A stretch of 64,000 nucleotides of DNA, taken from the NCBI RefSeq assembly GCF_000512585.2, contig NC_089241.1, positions 7,086,001 through 7,150,000 on the forward strand. Direction: 5' to 3'. The notes under the pieces were generated by a model. It had not been told where the DNA came from and did no database searches. It saw nothing but the letters and a program-made list of their open reading frames with translations. How positions within the stretch are numbered: the stretch's first letter is position 1; each line of letters opens with the position of its first letter. A program made the translations under genes and the position numbers. This stretch comes from Kwoniella bestiolae CBS 10118. Lineage: Eukaryota > Basidiomycota > Tremellomycetes > Tremellales > Cryptococcaceae. Shown here in pieces: positions 23,027 to 34,741 of the stretch.

Positions 23027-23732
23027 CTGTTCTCCAGGGCCTGACCACGCTCATCGAGATATTCATAGAAACAGGATCCGACTCGTTGGAAAAAAGCGCA
23101 AGACAGGCAAAGGCAGTCCTAGTCAAGGTCAAGCGGCAAATCCCCTCAACCTTATTCATCCTGCAAAAAACGATCAAGCGCATGGGGTGGTAGAGGTCCA
23201 ACCCAAAAGCGCATCGCCATCACCCTCTGCGTCCGAGTGTCTGAGAGATGTGAATTACAAGCGGGTGGATTACCTATGGATAGGGATGTACGAAGATTCC
23301 ATCTTTGGAAGGGCGGGGTTGGATCATAGGGCGTGTATGCAATATCTTCTTCGACGACACACCAGATTCGATAAAATCAAAACCAAAACCCGGCCACATC
23401 CAGAGGGAGAAGGAGAAGGAGATGACGACATGATGAACACTCCCCCTTCATCGGAGCTTTCGTCAGAGCACCTCAAAGCTAGTCGAATCTTTGCACCTTC
23501 GAGAAGCCGCTCCCCCGTCGCTTCGCCGAAACACACTCCCACTACACTCTTTTCGCCCTCACAACCAGAAAAGTCACTTACCACTACTCCCGCTCTTAGA
23601 GACATCATACCACAGATTATCGAGACTCAGACGGATACCGATGTCCCTCGTCCTCAACCGCCGCGCCCCAGCCTGTCCGAGCAGACGGTATTCGTCCATG
23701 GTATCGATGAAGATGCAAGGTGGATCAAGTAG
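23027..23732 (+). pseudogene. Kinase-like family fragment, copy A
   Basis: An open frame without an in-frame ATG near its start; the first stop-free codon is about 23027. It encodes a low-complexity basic N-terminus, then the diagnostic block VDYLWIGMYED..FGRAGLDH....YLLRRHTRFD, a Ser/Pro/Thr-rich linker and QTVFVHGIDEDARWIK before a stop. The block matches copy C at 33160 (LHHLWIGIYPVSEIGRTGLN....YLLKRHISFDE) and copy B at 28616. In copy C a kinase-like N-lobe follows at this point, so copy A has lost the catalytic part. I read it as a truncated pseudogene; a short functional protein with an unseen upstream exon is the alternative. Confidence 0.5.
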
Positions 23733-24221
23733 AGTCAGTATTCACCGCATAGGATACGTGATCCATAGACCGATGCATTGTATGGTCAAAGGATATTTCA
23801 TTTTATTGCCTCTTGACTCTATCTTTCACCCTGTCAGATGCAACCTTGACTTTTCCTTGCGCATGGGTTGCGGCTCGAGTCAGACCGCCCTGCAAGTACG
23901 ACGTGAAGGTATCAGCTCTGATCTATATTCTCCAACGTCTCTTTGCCTCGGTTTGGCCTTTCCGCTTGCTCTGCTCGTTTCGTCCTTTCCTCCTTGCTCG
24001 CCTTTTCTCTTCCGCCTTGGTCATACCCCTTCCACCTTCCCGTTTGTCTGGGCCCATTCCTCCTTCTTCCTGGACCCCTCCCGTCCCCTCCTGTCCCTTC
24101 GCCCCGTTCCCGCCTCGGCCTCATCTCCTCTACCCTAGTTTCCGCAATGCCCCCATTCCTCTACCCTAGTTTCCGCAATGCCCCCATCCTTTCCAATCCA
24201 ATCCAGCTCCGAATCCTCTCA
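23733..24221. other. Intergenic, pyrimidine-rich, with tandem repeat
   Basis: Very C/T-rich on the plus strand around 23930-24120 and contains a 31-bp tandem duplication just beyond the stop of the DUF1279 gene. Long plus-strand frames here continue antisense into that gene and are not credible. Confidence 0.5.
24127..24187. repeat. Two-copy 31-bp tandem repeat
   Basis: The 31-bp unit beginning CCTCTACCCTAG occurs twice head to tail (24127-24157 and 24158-24187), almost without change. It lies 35 bp past the stop codon of the DUF1279 gene, in its likely 3' region. Confidence 0.9.
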
Positions 24222-24995
24222 TCAACCCGCCACTTGTACAGCAAATATAAGAGACACAATCCAACTCACCTTCCCCACCCAGCCCCTACTAGTCAGCCAA
24301 TTGACAATCTTGGGCGTCCACGCCACCGTCAACCCCGCTCTAACAGGCAAAAGCAGCGTCTTATGAATAGCATATGCCAATGCCAACTCCGCCCAGAAAG
24401 TCTTCCCAAACCACTTATTCTTCTCCTTCTCCACCGACCCATCCAATTTGGCCCGCTCAATCTCCTGTTCCTTCTTCTCCTCATCTATCTTCTTCATGTT
24501 CTCGGCCTCGTCCTCGCCGTACCTCCTTACTCTATAGAATTGAATCACACCATCAAAAATAGGTTCGATCTTCTCCGCTCCGAGGGTGTGGACCGCTATG
24601 AATGTTAGGGAGCAGTCGACGGTGGAAAGGAGGGTATATATTCCGAGAGCGTACCATCCGTATTTCTTGAAGAGGAGTTTAAGCTTGCCCGTCACGCCTG
24701 AGGGCTCGGATTCTGATTGATTTGAGTTTGAGGACGAGGATGAGGTGGTATTGGTGTTGGATCTAAGCGGGGTCGAGGAAAAGGGTCTTTTGATGGATTT
24801 TAATGGAAGAGTGAGTTTCGTACGTTGAAAGTGTAGTCTAAGTGAGAGCGGTCGAGTATGTATCTGTCTAGTTAGAGAGGGGGAGATGGGTGATCGAGGT
24901 GAGAAGGGTTTTGGGATTATTTGGGATGGACCTCTGAGTAGTGAGGTTCTTGAGCTCGAGGCGATGGTTGAGCGTAGTGTTGGTAGAGTTGACAT
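24222..24995 (-). CDS. Mitochondrial DUF1279 protein (Nat2/FAM210-like)
   Basis: A single exon of 257 residues from the ATG at 24995 (an in-frame ATG at 25031 would add 12). The N-terminus is rich in Ser, Arg and Leu without acids until about residue 70, typical of a mitochondrial presequence. The conserved DUF1279 block follows: LKLLFKKYGWYALGIYTLLS, VDCSLTFIAVHTLGAEKIEP. After a charged coiled stretch (ENMKKIDEEKKEQEIERAK) a C-terminal region with one or two membrane segments completes the family layout (AYAIHKTLLLPVRAGLTVAW). Family members are mitochondrial inner-membrane proteins (yeast Nat2, animal FAM210A/B); the biochemical role is not settled. Confidence 0.85.
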   Translation of the reverse strand: MSTLPTLRSTIASSSRTSLLRGPSQIIPKPFSPRSPISPSLTRQIHTRPLSLRLHFQRTKLTLPLKSIKRPFSSTPLRSNTNTTSSSSSNSNQSESEPSGVTGKLKLLFKKYGWYALGIYTLLSTVDCSLTFIAVHTLGAEKIEPIFDGVIQFYRVRRYGEDEAENMKKIDEEKKEQEIERAKLDGSVEKEKNKWFGKTFWAELALAYAIHKTLLLPVRAGLTVAWTPKIVNWLTSRGWVGKVSWIVSLIFAVQVAG

Positions 24996-25031
24996 GATGC
25001 TGGCACTGATTGTGAGCAGAGTGCTACCCAA

Positions 25032-25942
25032 TGTGTTGTTTGGAGTTGACTATTTATGTTGTTCTCATCACTCTCTCTCCTCACAAACGTTGTCGTTGTC
25101 GTTTCGGCAGTTGTAGCTGAAATTCATCGTAGCCGCGTTGTCCACGTGGATCACCGAGGCATAGCAAAAGCATAGTCATTTCTTACGTAAGCAGAAATAG
25201 ACTTGCCCCAACCCAACCACGCGTTTCGGTGAGTGCCTATTGTCTTTCGTTTTGATACCGTCGAGGCTCGTGTTACTAATTCGTAGATCAACGGGAGGGA
25301 AAGAAAGTCTTGGCATTGGACGTTGCTGGTCTCTTTCAGTCGATGGTCATGGAGATGATCTGTCATCCATCGTAGATGTACTTTTATAGAAGTGATCAGC
25401 ATCATGATATCTACAAGAAGAGGCGACTGTCTTTTCATCTCTAACGGAACAACGAGAGCAACCGACCCAATTAACAGTAACCCCGTGTGGTCCGACTTGT
25501 TGCCCCGTGTGCGAATCCAATGAGATCAATAAACAATGCCAAGACTTTCTTTCCCCCTGGGTTCGATTGAGGTTTCGTCGGTGGCTTCATTGTGCTGGGA
25601 TGTTCTCGTGTCATGCGCTGTTGTTAAGTGGACCGTGTCATTCTCTCGATATGAACAAAGGGTAGACAGGAAAGGGGCGATGCGTTTACTTGGCATTGGT
25701 AGTTAGACTTACTAAACAACCTACACTTCTAAACTTCTACACTTCACTACACCATAGACCAAAAAGTCAACTGATCCTCTTTCCTCTTTGTATCTTTCTC
25801 TCTCTCTCTCTTGTTCGTCTTTGTATCTTCTTCATCTTTCTTTTTTATATATATTCGATATATCTCATTTAGCTATATCATTCTCATCTACTCAACCCCC
25901 CCTTCTCATCCTTATCTTATAGCTAACGAAGTATTCACCAAC
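25032..25942. other. Divergent intergenic region
   Basis: About 910 bp between the starts of the DUF1279 gene and the surface glycoprotein gene, so both promoters lie here. From 25720 to 25942 it becomes strongly CT-rich (long TCTCTCTC run near 25797-25810), typical of the leader of a highly expressed fungal gene. No ORF is supported. Confidence 0.5.
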
Positions 25943-27830
25943 ATGTACCAATTCATCCCCTTACTTGCCCTCCTCCCCTCCCTCGCCTCCGCTCAAGTCA
26001 CCGCATCATTCCCCAACGGAGCTACCAACCCAGATAAACCAGAGTTCTACCCCATCGGATCATATGTAAACCAAACTTCCGACTCGAGGTTGATCACCTT
26101 GAACGGTGTGGACGATTTCTGTCTCTGGGGTCCTCCAGACCAGTCCGGTGCGCCGGAAAATGAGATCGGTAATGTCGAGCCTATCGTGGTTGCTTACTGT
26201 ACCAAGCCTAGAAACGGTGCTAGGTGAGTCCAGACCCTTTCTCCTTGTGATCACTTGCCATCCCATCGAGAACAAGGGTGAAAGGGGTGTAGGGAAGAGA
26301 TGGAGTGGCGAAGAGAGCGGGTCGAAAGGTTCTGGAAGAAAGCAGATCTGAGCGGACTCAGGACTGCAATCTCATATACTTCTTCACCGTCCATTTTGCC
26401 CTTTCTTCAGTCCCATCTGCAGGGAGTAAGCTGACCATCATCATCGTTACGAACCTATAGATTGATTCCAGATGGTGCCATTCACGCTGCCCACGTATGT
26501 TTACTTTGACCATCTTCCCAAACAACACGCACTGACCTCACACTGCTCCCACAGTTCATCAAGACCCCTCTTTACGTCCAGATCTACGGTTTCTGGGACG
26601 GTACCAAGGTAGGAATTGTGAGTGATCTTTTTTTGGAATCGATCTACTCCGTCCCGATAGGGGCATTTAGAATTCTGTGCTCATTGTGACTCGCTTTTAC
26701 CCAGGTCAACGGTGATGCCGGTGGTGAACTTGACCCTCACGGTGCCGAAAACCTCGGTAACCCTATCGGTGGTAACGTCACCTCAAACGTCGGTGGTACC
26801 GATGTCTTCTACGAGGAATGGATGTCATTCGTGAGTTGAACACAACGTTATGTATCCTGGAATTACCCGTTCCTGCCCATATCTCAAGCATCGTTCGACC
26901 CGACTGACCGTTATCCTACCATCAGATCTCATACGACCAATTCTGTCTTCGTGTGTGTACCGCCGAGACCGGTAATGTAACTGCTGCCCTTCAATGTGAA
27001 CACGAACTCGATATCATGGGTTGTCAATTCGTCATGGCCATTGAGTGAGTCAAGCTTGCGAGAATTCCTCTTATCCTCGGAAGTTGGATTTTGACACATA
27101 TCTTTCCACCCTCGCAGAGACTTCTACCAATCCAACAACACTTTCACCGAATGTGAAGGTGAACCCGCTGCTCCCCCCGGTCTTTACCCTCAAGCCGGTG
27201 GTGGTTACTCAACCTTCAGACAACGATACACCGGTACCTACACTGCTGACGGCTCTGTCGGTATGTTCACTGTCGGTCAAACCGTTACTCCTTCGTCTGT
27301 TGCCTTGTGAGTTTGGATTCCACAATATCATTTCTTAAATCCCAAGCATCATCTTCTCCTTGCCTTGGCGTTCCCGCTCATTCCCATCCGTCTGTATGGA
27401 TTGTTCACAATGCTGACTTACCGTCCGTAGCTACCCCGCCACCTCCAACTGTAAGACCTACTCCACCATCTCCAACGGAGTCAACACCGGTGACTGGGCC
27501 GTGACTGCCACTCCCTCTGTGCTCGTCAGTGGCTCCACCCAAGCCGGTTCAGTCGGTACCACCTCCCAATCCCGACCCGCTGGTGCTTCAGCTGCCGCGT
27601 CCACCTCCGGTTCGTCCGGTTCATCAGGTGCTTCCGCCTCGGCCTCCAGATCAGGTGCTTCAGGTTCCGCTTCCGCCTCTGCTTCCGGATCCAACGGCCA
27701 AGCCAACGCCAATGCTACTGGCGCCAATTCTGGCGCCATGTTGACCTACCAGACCGGATCGAGCAATTTGTTCCTTGGTGCTGGCGTTGCCGTCGTCGGT
27801 ATGTTGGTCGGTGCTATCTCTCTTCTTTAA
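25943..27830 (+). CDS. Secreted/GPI-type 'macrofage activating glycoprotein' homologue
   Basis: Seven exons (25943-26223, 26461-26494, 26555-26617, 26705-26830, 26936-27044, 27118-27307, 27431-27830) give 400 residues. A signal peptide is clear (MYQFIPLLALLPSLASA|Q). The body has N-glycosylation sites and the hallmarks of the basidiomycete family so named: ARLIPDGAIHAAHFIKTPLY, GDAGGELDPHGAENLGNPIG, FCLRVCTAETG, CEHELDIMGCQF. Next come a Ser/Gly/Ala-rich linker and a hydrophobic C-terminus typical of GPI anchoring. Cysteines are probably disulphide-bonded. Expected location is the cell wall or plasma membrane; biochemical function unknown. The donor at 26618 was preferred to one at 26609 because it keeps family spacing. 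Confidence 0.85.
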
Positions 27831-28439
27831 TTGAGGTTACAGTACATATTTAGTGGGTCAGTTGGAGAGCAGAAGACGGAAGGAAACCAGCGAAAAATGT
27901 CTTTGTCATGACACCTCACGCATAACGTTTCTTTTTTTGACATACATCAATGGACTTTCTTTTTCCTTTTCTCATTCATACATATATCACTCTCATTATA
28001 CTTGTTTCCCTAGTTCATCCCATTCCTCAGTCGTCTCTTATATCCTGATGTAATGAGATTTCACTCTGTGCATGTGCTGGTGGTGGTTCGTTCTTGCGCT
28101 GGTGATAGCGTGTTCGACAAGCAGAGCAACGAGAATAGAATACATCGACTTGGTGTCTTTTTAAACACAAGTCTGCGCTACAAACCAAGCTCCGAGTTAA
28201 TGCTTGATCGGACTCATCCCGTCGCTTCGTATTTTCATGTTGATTCACTCCGTCTGCTCACCCTCATCCAGTAAGAGTTCCATAACAACGCAATGCGACC
28301 TCTGCCTCCGCCATTACCTTTGGAAATACAGTATGTACAATAACATCCGTCAAAGTGATACTTTATCCCCAGTCGACAGCGCAGCGAAATACTATTATAC
28401 ATGTGACTTATGCTCTTCCTCGTCATCGTTACTCTAGAC
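27831..28439. other. Intergenic
   Basis: 3' region of the glycoprotein gene, T-rich, with no supported gene. The far end merges into the decayed kinase-like copy B. Confidence 0.4.
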
Positions 28440-29227
28440 TGATCCGTTCAATCACCATGCTCAGAACCAAAGGGACTTTCTCAGCGTCAAGAAAAATCGA
28501 CCGTTCCTCCAGTCCACGGTTGACCGAACCACACATCACATCTCCCATATGAAGCAGCTGCCTGTGTAAATGTCCCATAATTTACCGACGTGGAGTAGCT
28601 TGTCGACGTGAAATATCATTTGTCCCGAGGAGGTTGTTGAGGTGCTTCTGGCTCTAGGTTCTGACGCAGAGAGCTGGGATCGGCTGGAATGATATCGCTA
28701 ACGCTACTTCCGCTCGGAACGTCCTGATCGAAGAACGACGCGATGGAAAGAGGAGGCGGGGAATTTGTGCTCGGTGATGGCGAGAATACTGTCGGTGTCG
28801 ACCCCCAGCTTTGTACCTGCTCTTGTGCACCGGCATAAATGGAGGATGCCGATGACGGTGCAAGAGACTCGTTGAGACTTGCTCTGATGTCTTCGGAACA
28901 AGCTTGAGGTTGAGGCTGAATTTGTATCTTTTGACCAACGATCTCCTCTCTGCTAAACAAGGTATGTCGTTCAAGTATCAAGTCCTTATACACCTCGGGG
29001 TCGAGTCGCGTCTGTCCTATGCATGTGTCCTCTTGCATCTCGATTCGCAGGTGGTCGATCTTCTTATAATCTACCTCCCTTTCTACCTGTTCGTTTTCGA
29101 GGGGAGACGTGCTTGGTTCTTTGGGGATTTGCTGCTCGTTGGCTGGGGTTGAGGGGATGGCAGTACACGTACGAGTACCGGTCCTTGGGGTTCTGCTTTG
29201 TCTTGACTTCCGTTTTGAGCGAGTCAT
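28440..29227 (-). pseudogene. Kinase-like family, frameshifted copy B
   Basis: The open part (29227-28616) has the family block VDYKKIDHLRIEMQEDT..GQTRLD....LILERHTLFS and a Ser/Pro-rich linker, and stops at ...PPRDK. In the next frame the sequence continues immediately as QMIFHVDKLLHVGKLWDIY, which matches QMVFCIDELVHDGQLWDIY of copy C. A frameshift near 28618 therefore cuts off the kinase-like domain. A further fragment (VPLVLSMVIERISLE, near 28440-28480) resembles the next N-lobe strand (SLILKLMRPS). The rest of the domain is missing. I read it as a decaying pseudogene. Confidence 0.6.
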
Positions 29228-29514
29228 GGTGAGCTACCAGGTAACATGTACTGATAGTGTTATACCGATGTTACTGCGAGAAATGATATCATATTGTAAA
29301 GGAAGGGAGATAGCCAATTGGGTTGATTCCTTCCCTTCGCTCGCACGTCGTACTTTCCAGAACAAGGTTGTTAAGTTATAACGTATTTCACCCCTTGACG
29401 ATCCAACAAGGTTGATTCATGTCCTGACCGACTCAGTGAACGTAAACGTGAATGCATAAATGTCCAAACGACAACTAGAAAACGAAAACGAATACCCTTC
29501 AAGATGGCGCAGCG

Positions 29515-30812
29515 CTACAGAATCACGCACTGCTTCTTCTTCTTCTTACTTGCACCAGGGTTCATCTGACCTATCGAAGGCTGCAACACCGCCCTTATAG
29601 CCTCGTCAAATACGTTCTTCAGGCCTTTCTGACTATGGACAAGTCATCCACACACAAAGAGAAAGTCAGATCAGCCAGTTTCATCGATGACCACATTGTT
29701 CTGGTAAGGACCACTCACGTTTTACTGCTCGCTTCTAGGTACTTCACCGCTCCCACATCCCTCGCACACTGAGCGCCCATCTGATAAGTGATAGGTGAGA
29801 ATCGCCTTTCCTTCAGACGTTGGAGAGTTACAGGATCTTCACGCAGGTCCAATTTCGTTCCGACTAGGATGATCGGTACGCCCGGTGCGTGGTGAGCTAT
29901 CTCCGGGATCCACTGTAGGTTTAAAGGAGATCATATTATCAGTCAATCTGCTCCGTACATTTGGATCGACGAGTTTCTGGGAGTATCTGTATTTATGAGA
30001 TTGACTTACTTTCTGTTCGGATAGAATGCGATCAAGTCGGTCTCGTCAGTACATCCGTTAAGCCTTGAATGCTGAAGACTGCACTCACCGTGCGGATGTT
30101 CTCGAACGAGGGAGGGGATACTACCGAGAAACACACTAGGAATACATCTGTCTGAGGGTAGGATAACGGACGAAGACGGCTGTAGAGAGGGTCATGGTCA
30201 ATAGGTGACCATCAACAAGTCTTTGGATAGCCAGATCTGAGAAGGTAGAGTGGTTTAACTGGAAAGAGACGGAACGTTTGGTGATTCATGATCAATAGGA
30301 CCCACTCGTAATCCTCTTGTCCAGCTGTATCCCACAATCCCAGTGATACCGGTCTACCATCCACCAAGACAGATGCGGAGTAGTTGTCGAACACTGTTGG
30401 CACGTATCTAGAGAACGAAGTATGGTCAGCGCAAGAGCTCGCAGGATATCGTCAAGTGATCAGGAATGAGAAGGACTGGGCATCCGACTTGGAAGTTGTC
30501 GGACGGGTATGGACACTTTGAGGGATATGGTTGGGGTGAAGAGGGATAGTTCAAGTTGACAGAACAGAAGGAAAGCAACACTCACTCTCCAGGGAAAGCA
30601 TTTGTCGTATAAGATATCAAAAGACATGTCTATGCGTAGAATCCTCATTAGTCTTCAATCGTGTTTGTTCTTTCTTTTCAGTGTTAATCGTTTATCGAAC
30701 GAACCTTTCCTACAGCTCCGTCTCCAACCACGACACCTAGTTTTTGCAGCTTATCAGTCGGGTCACTCCTGTCAGCGGTTGAAGATGATAGCTCACACTT
30801 TATACTCTGCAT
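29515..30812 (-). CDS. RAC1: Rac-type Rho-family GTPase
   Basis: Multi-exon gene; the first exon is only 16 nt (30812-30797, MQSIK), followed by exon 30736-30705 with the P-loop GDGAVGK and exon 3 from 30629 ([15 protein letters not shown]). Then come switch I ([17 protein letters not shown]) and switch II ([11 protein letters not shown]), a NKxD-equivalent TKLD, SSK near the end and a polybasic tail [10 protein letters not shown]. The CVIL box predicts geranylgeranylation and plasma-membrane anchoring. The sequence is closer to Rac/Cdc42 than Rho ([20 protein letters not shown]). Expected roles: polarity, hyphal morphology and NADPH oxidase activation. An EF-hand NADPH oxidase lies in this window at 49 kb, though no link is shown. 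Whether this is Rac1 or a second Rac paralogue cannot be told here. Confidence 0.9.
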
Positions 30813-31605
30813 GTTCATCTCTTGTGACCACAAATGCTAGACTCGTCTTGGCAAACAGAGATAGTCGGGAAATTCACGTAAACAGACTTCGTATATCTGC
30901 TAGAATCAGGTCAGGGCGAGATCGTGGTCGTATTCCTAGTTGTTGCTCTATCGCTTGGATCGAAGTGCTGCCCAGCTCGTACCTCTTACTTGGCCACTGC
31001 ACTATTAGCTTAGACAAGGTGTCGTGACGGGTGGTCGATGTTGGATGAATGAATGTGTGGTAAGATACGAGTAATGTAAATAGATGAAAGAGAGACGCGT
31101 CGGATGATTTGTTCGTAATGTCATCATGACATGAACCAGTAAATATCATTGATTAAATCACCGAGGCACCATACCCCTTTGTATACAACAATATATCGAT
31201 ATTGCATCTTTTCCAGTCTACATAACTTTCACCTATTTTCTACAGTCTATAGAACATCGTATGCAAACGTTGATATCATATACGCATATTGCCATTGGCA
31301 TCCTGCTGAAGCCTACTAGTACGTTTCACCATATCATATTACTGGATTAATCACCACCATACACAAACGCACAGACAGAGGTCGCGCACAGACAAAACCG
31401 AGGTCGACTTAGACGGGATCAAATATGCCACAATGCTATATTACCCTTTAACTCCGTGGTTGTATGGTTGTATGGCTGTATGGCTCGTGCAGTCATACCA
31501 TAATGGTATCTGACCTATGAACAGAGGGATATTATATGATAACATGAAAGCATACATTGATCACATTGATACGTATAAAAGATACATCAAATACTACAAT
31601 ACACA
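30813..31605. other. Divergent intergenic region
   Basis: Holds the promoters of the Rac gene and the complex I gene. AT-rich, with small imperfect repeats of TGTATGG near 31460-31480. No gene is supported. Confidence 0.45.
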
Positions 31606-32665
31606 ATGTCACTCAGATCATCATCATCAATGCTACGACCAACATCCTCCATACTCCGACAACAGCTGTTGGTAAGAGGTATATCGACTTCAACACCCAA
31701 GAGAGCGAGTCACGATGATTCTCATCATGGTCATGGAGAGGGAGCGGATGATGCCTACACGACGGAGTGTGAGTGTAACTCTTATTGCATGTAAAAGGTG
31801 TATGGAAGGTGTAGACATAGATGGCGGCAGGAAGGGAGGGAATGTCATCTGTGATCGTGGTCATGTACTAGTACTTTTGGACAGTGATGTCTCTGTGCAC
31901 ATGAAGAACCCTTTAACAAAAATATGACGTATCGAACAAGAAACCATGTTGTGACAAACACAGTCTTGAGAGCCTTGCTGACCCTTCTTCCCTACCCCAG
32001 CATTCTTCACCCCCTTCTGGCGAAACACTCTAGTCTTAACAACCCTATCAATCCTCGCCTACCCCTACATCCCCTCCACATCACCCAACACCACCTCCCC
32101 CTCCCTCGACCCAGATACATTCTCCAAATCCACCAAAGATCAATCCCTACCCTACGTGACCAGGCTGTTGGCGTCTATCACTCCTGAGAGCAAGATCTGG
32201 ACGGAGAGGAACGACAAGCATTTGGAATTGAGTAAAGATGCGGCGGAGACAAAGCTGTTGTTCCAGGAGGCGGAGAGGCCTAGGGTGTTGAGGATGAGAT
32301 ATCCTAGGTGAGTGGGGTTCGGGTCTATCTTTGATATCAAGATACAGTCGAGACGGGATAAAGGGGCGGGGGCGATTGGTGTGATATTCTGAGGTCTAGT
32401 AAGATGTACGAGTGTGAATTCAGAGAGAAGAATGAAGAAAATCGATGTTTGAAGGATCAAAACCCCAATCAGGACTTCGCAGCGTTGAGAAGCTTTGATG
32501 TCATCCCACCTGTTATATTGCCAGAAGAAATCGTCATTCTTGTTCTTCTTAATTATTTGCTGACTCCGATCCTTCTCTTCGCGTAGCTCCTTCGAACAAG
32601 CTTCACCACACAACATCGCCGTGGGTTCTCAAACCGACTTGACAGATCTCAAAGTACAACTTTAG
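31606..32665 (+). CDS. Complex I 17.8 kDa-type accessory subunit, mitochondrial
   Basis: Three exons (31606-31768, 32001-32307, 32587-32665) give 182 residues. The N-terminus (MSLRSSSSMLRPTSSILRQQ and following) is a presequence. A His-rich acidic linker follows, then FFTPFWRNT and one membrane helix (LVLTTLSILAYPYIP). The matrix or intermembrane part has WTERNDKHLELSKDAAETKL and RPRVLRMRYPSSFEQASPHN, the pattern of fungal NUO17.8/NUXM. Expected to be an accessory, membrane-arm subunit of NADH:ubiquinone oxidoreductase. Recognition is from memory of the family pattern, so it is less certain than for the enzymes here. Confidence 0.75.
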
Positions 32666-33159
32666 ATATCATACTTTCTTAGATGCCTTTTTCCGGCCCC
32701 GTAATATCGGAATGGGGTGGAAGGTCTTCAATATATGTGCAATATGATGCATATTCATGATTAGATTGTACTGATGTCGGACAATGGGTTCATCTCAAGC
32801 AAGAATGATGTCGTGTGGGCGGGTAAGGACCAAGGGAAACATCTTCCTTGTGTAGCTCCCATTTGCACAGTATCTATCTCAAATCTGGCAGGGAGTGTAC
32901 TCTTCGAGTGTAATACTGTTGACCATGTTATAGCGAGCAGACCCCAATGACTGATAAAGGTTGATGCTGATGGCGTGGCCTGATGTGCATGCTCAGAGAA
33001 GTACGCAGTGAAACATCACAACCCACAGGCGAGACAGCCAGCATCAATCACTACTGTTTTTTTTTAATTATTGCATTATCCGATCAAGACAGCGTATCAA
33101 AGCAAAGCAAACAAGACCAGCACAAAGCAAAGCACACGAACGACAAAGTTCCGAAGAAC
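32666..33159. other. Intergenic
   Basis: 3' region of the complex I gene and upstream region of kinase-like copy C. No gene is seen. Confidence 0.4.
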
Positions 33160-34202
33160 ATGACCAGTGACGCACAACAAGATGAATCCGATTGCAATTC
33201 CGATTCCGATTTCGACCTAATCTCCGATCTAGAGCAATACCCCAACTCGACCAGTTCTCCACCCACATCCACTTCATCCCCCGTTGAGATGGATCGGGAC
33301 TACAATCTCCTTCATCACCTGTGGATAGGGATATACCCCGTTTCCGAAATAGGAAGAACAGGTCTCAATCTCACCTCATACCCTCGATACCTTCTCAAGC
33401 GGCACATCTCATTCGACGAGACCGAGCCCGAGCCTGAGCCCGAGCCCCATGACGTTCCTGGCCCTCGTTCTGTAAGAGATGATCCATCGAGACAAATGGT
33501 CTTCTGTATAGACGAGTTGGTACATGATGGCCAATTGTGGGATATCTACCGAGGCGAATTGATGGGATGCGATGGAATCTCCAAACCTCAATCCCTCATT
33601 TTGAAACTCATGAGACCGTCTGCATTTCCCAATGAGTATCCACCGGGCCCAGAAGACCCCCGAGGCGAAGATTAGGGGTATCATATTCAACTCACCGCTA
33701 TAGCAGCGGCGTATAGGGGAAATTGAATATACCCGGATCACCTTGTTCAACTACAGGGCGGGGTCGTCCCAATATATCATAATTTATTTACGTGGTACCA
33801 GTCTGAGGAGGGTAGACCGGACGAGCCGTACCTGTTCGCGATGATATTGGAAGACGTGGGTGATCCGGATGATGGGTGTAGAGGGGGATCATACTCTTGG
33901 GAATGGGATGATAAGTGAGCGCGTCGATCACTTTAACGTACAGAGGAGTGACATATCTGAAAAATGCGTTGGTTTAGTCTTCGAATCGATCAGATGTATA
34001 AGACCTTACACGAAGAAGCGCATCTCGTACATGACGCTGTCGAGCATCACCATATCATCCCAGTCAAGATAGGACCCGAATGTCCATAGTGGATTTCCAG
34101 GACGCTCGGGTGTTCCAAAGATCCACATCGGAACGTAAGCGGAACCTTCTGGAGACCGAGGAAGGGGGGTTGTTATACATGGTTCATGCATGGAGAGAGT
34201 GA
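33160..34202 (+). pseudogene. Kinase-like family, copy C, most complete but frameshifted
   Basis: An acidic Ser-rich N-terminus, then the family block LHHLWIGIYPVSEIGRTGLN..YLLKRHISFDE, and a kinase-like N-lobe (QMVFCIDELVHDGQLWDIYRG, SLILKLMRPSAFPNE). After a disrupted junction (33660-33730) the fold resumes as IYPDHLVQLQGGVVPIYHNLF and PDEPYLFAMILEDVG. An intact intron follows, then MYKTLHEEAHLVHDAVEHHH (catalytic-loop region) and, in another frame, SQDRTRMSIVDFQDARVF (DFG-like metal site), ending near 34202. At least two frame breaks (about 33728 and 34062) and a TAG at 33673-33675 are needed to read it. This resembles the fungal kinase-like proteins with HxD and VDF motifs. I call it a pseudogene. 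Confidence 0.6.
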
Positions 34203-34741
34203 GTGCTACATCCACATTACCCTTTGAGTTTTGGACCAGATACTGATACCGTAGGATGTGACTATAGTTGGCAGGGCCAGCTTACCGAAAGACTTTAGAA
34301 AAAAAAATGAAAGAAAAAAACCCATCGGGCGTCCTCGTTTCCTCAAATATCATTATAACTCACTGTCTCCTTGACATTGAAAGAATGAAAGCTAGCGACA
34401 ACGACATTATATGTACAGTGCATCATATGCTTAACCGGGATGGGCGTCTCCGTCTATACGCGCTTTATACAGTCAGGTAGTTGGGGGGTCTCGTGGGTAC
34501 TCTCACTTATGGTACTGTAGCCTGCTCATAGGATAGACTGACTGGATTCAACCAGGTACATACAGTAAATCATACACCTCAACCTCATTTACGCAGCCTG
34601 TGACCGGAAGAGTCATCATTAGGCTGCGACTGCCAATTTCGTCTTAACCTATTACTGACATGATCTGATGCAATACATATCGAATTATGGATGCAGGATG
34701 AGTATATTTCCAATCCGACATAAGAATAAGGTTTAGGATAT
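34203..34741. other. Intergenic
   Basis: 3' of kinase-like copy C and of the convergent Old Yellow Enzyme gene. A run of A's near 34300-34320 is the only feature. Confidence 0.4.

Noticed and set aside
23943..24608. Long plus-strand frame at the end of the DUF1279 gene
   Set aside because: It is antisense to a well-recognised mitochondrial protein and includes the tandem repeat.
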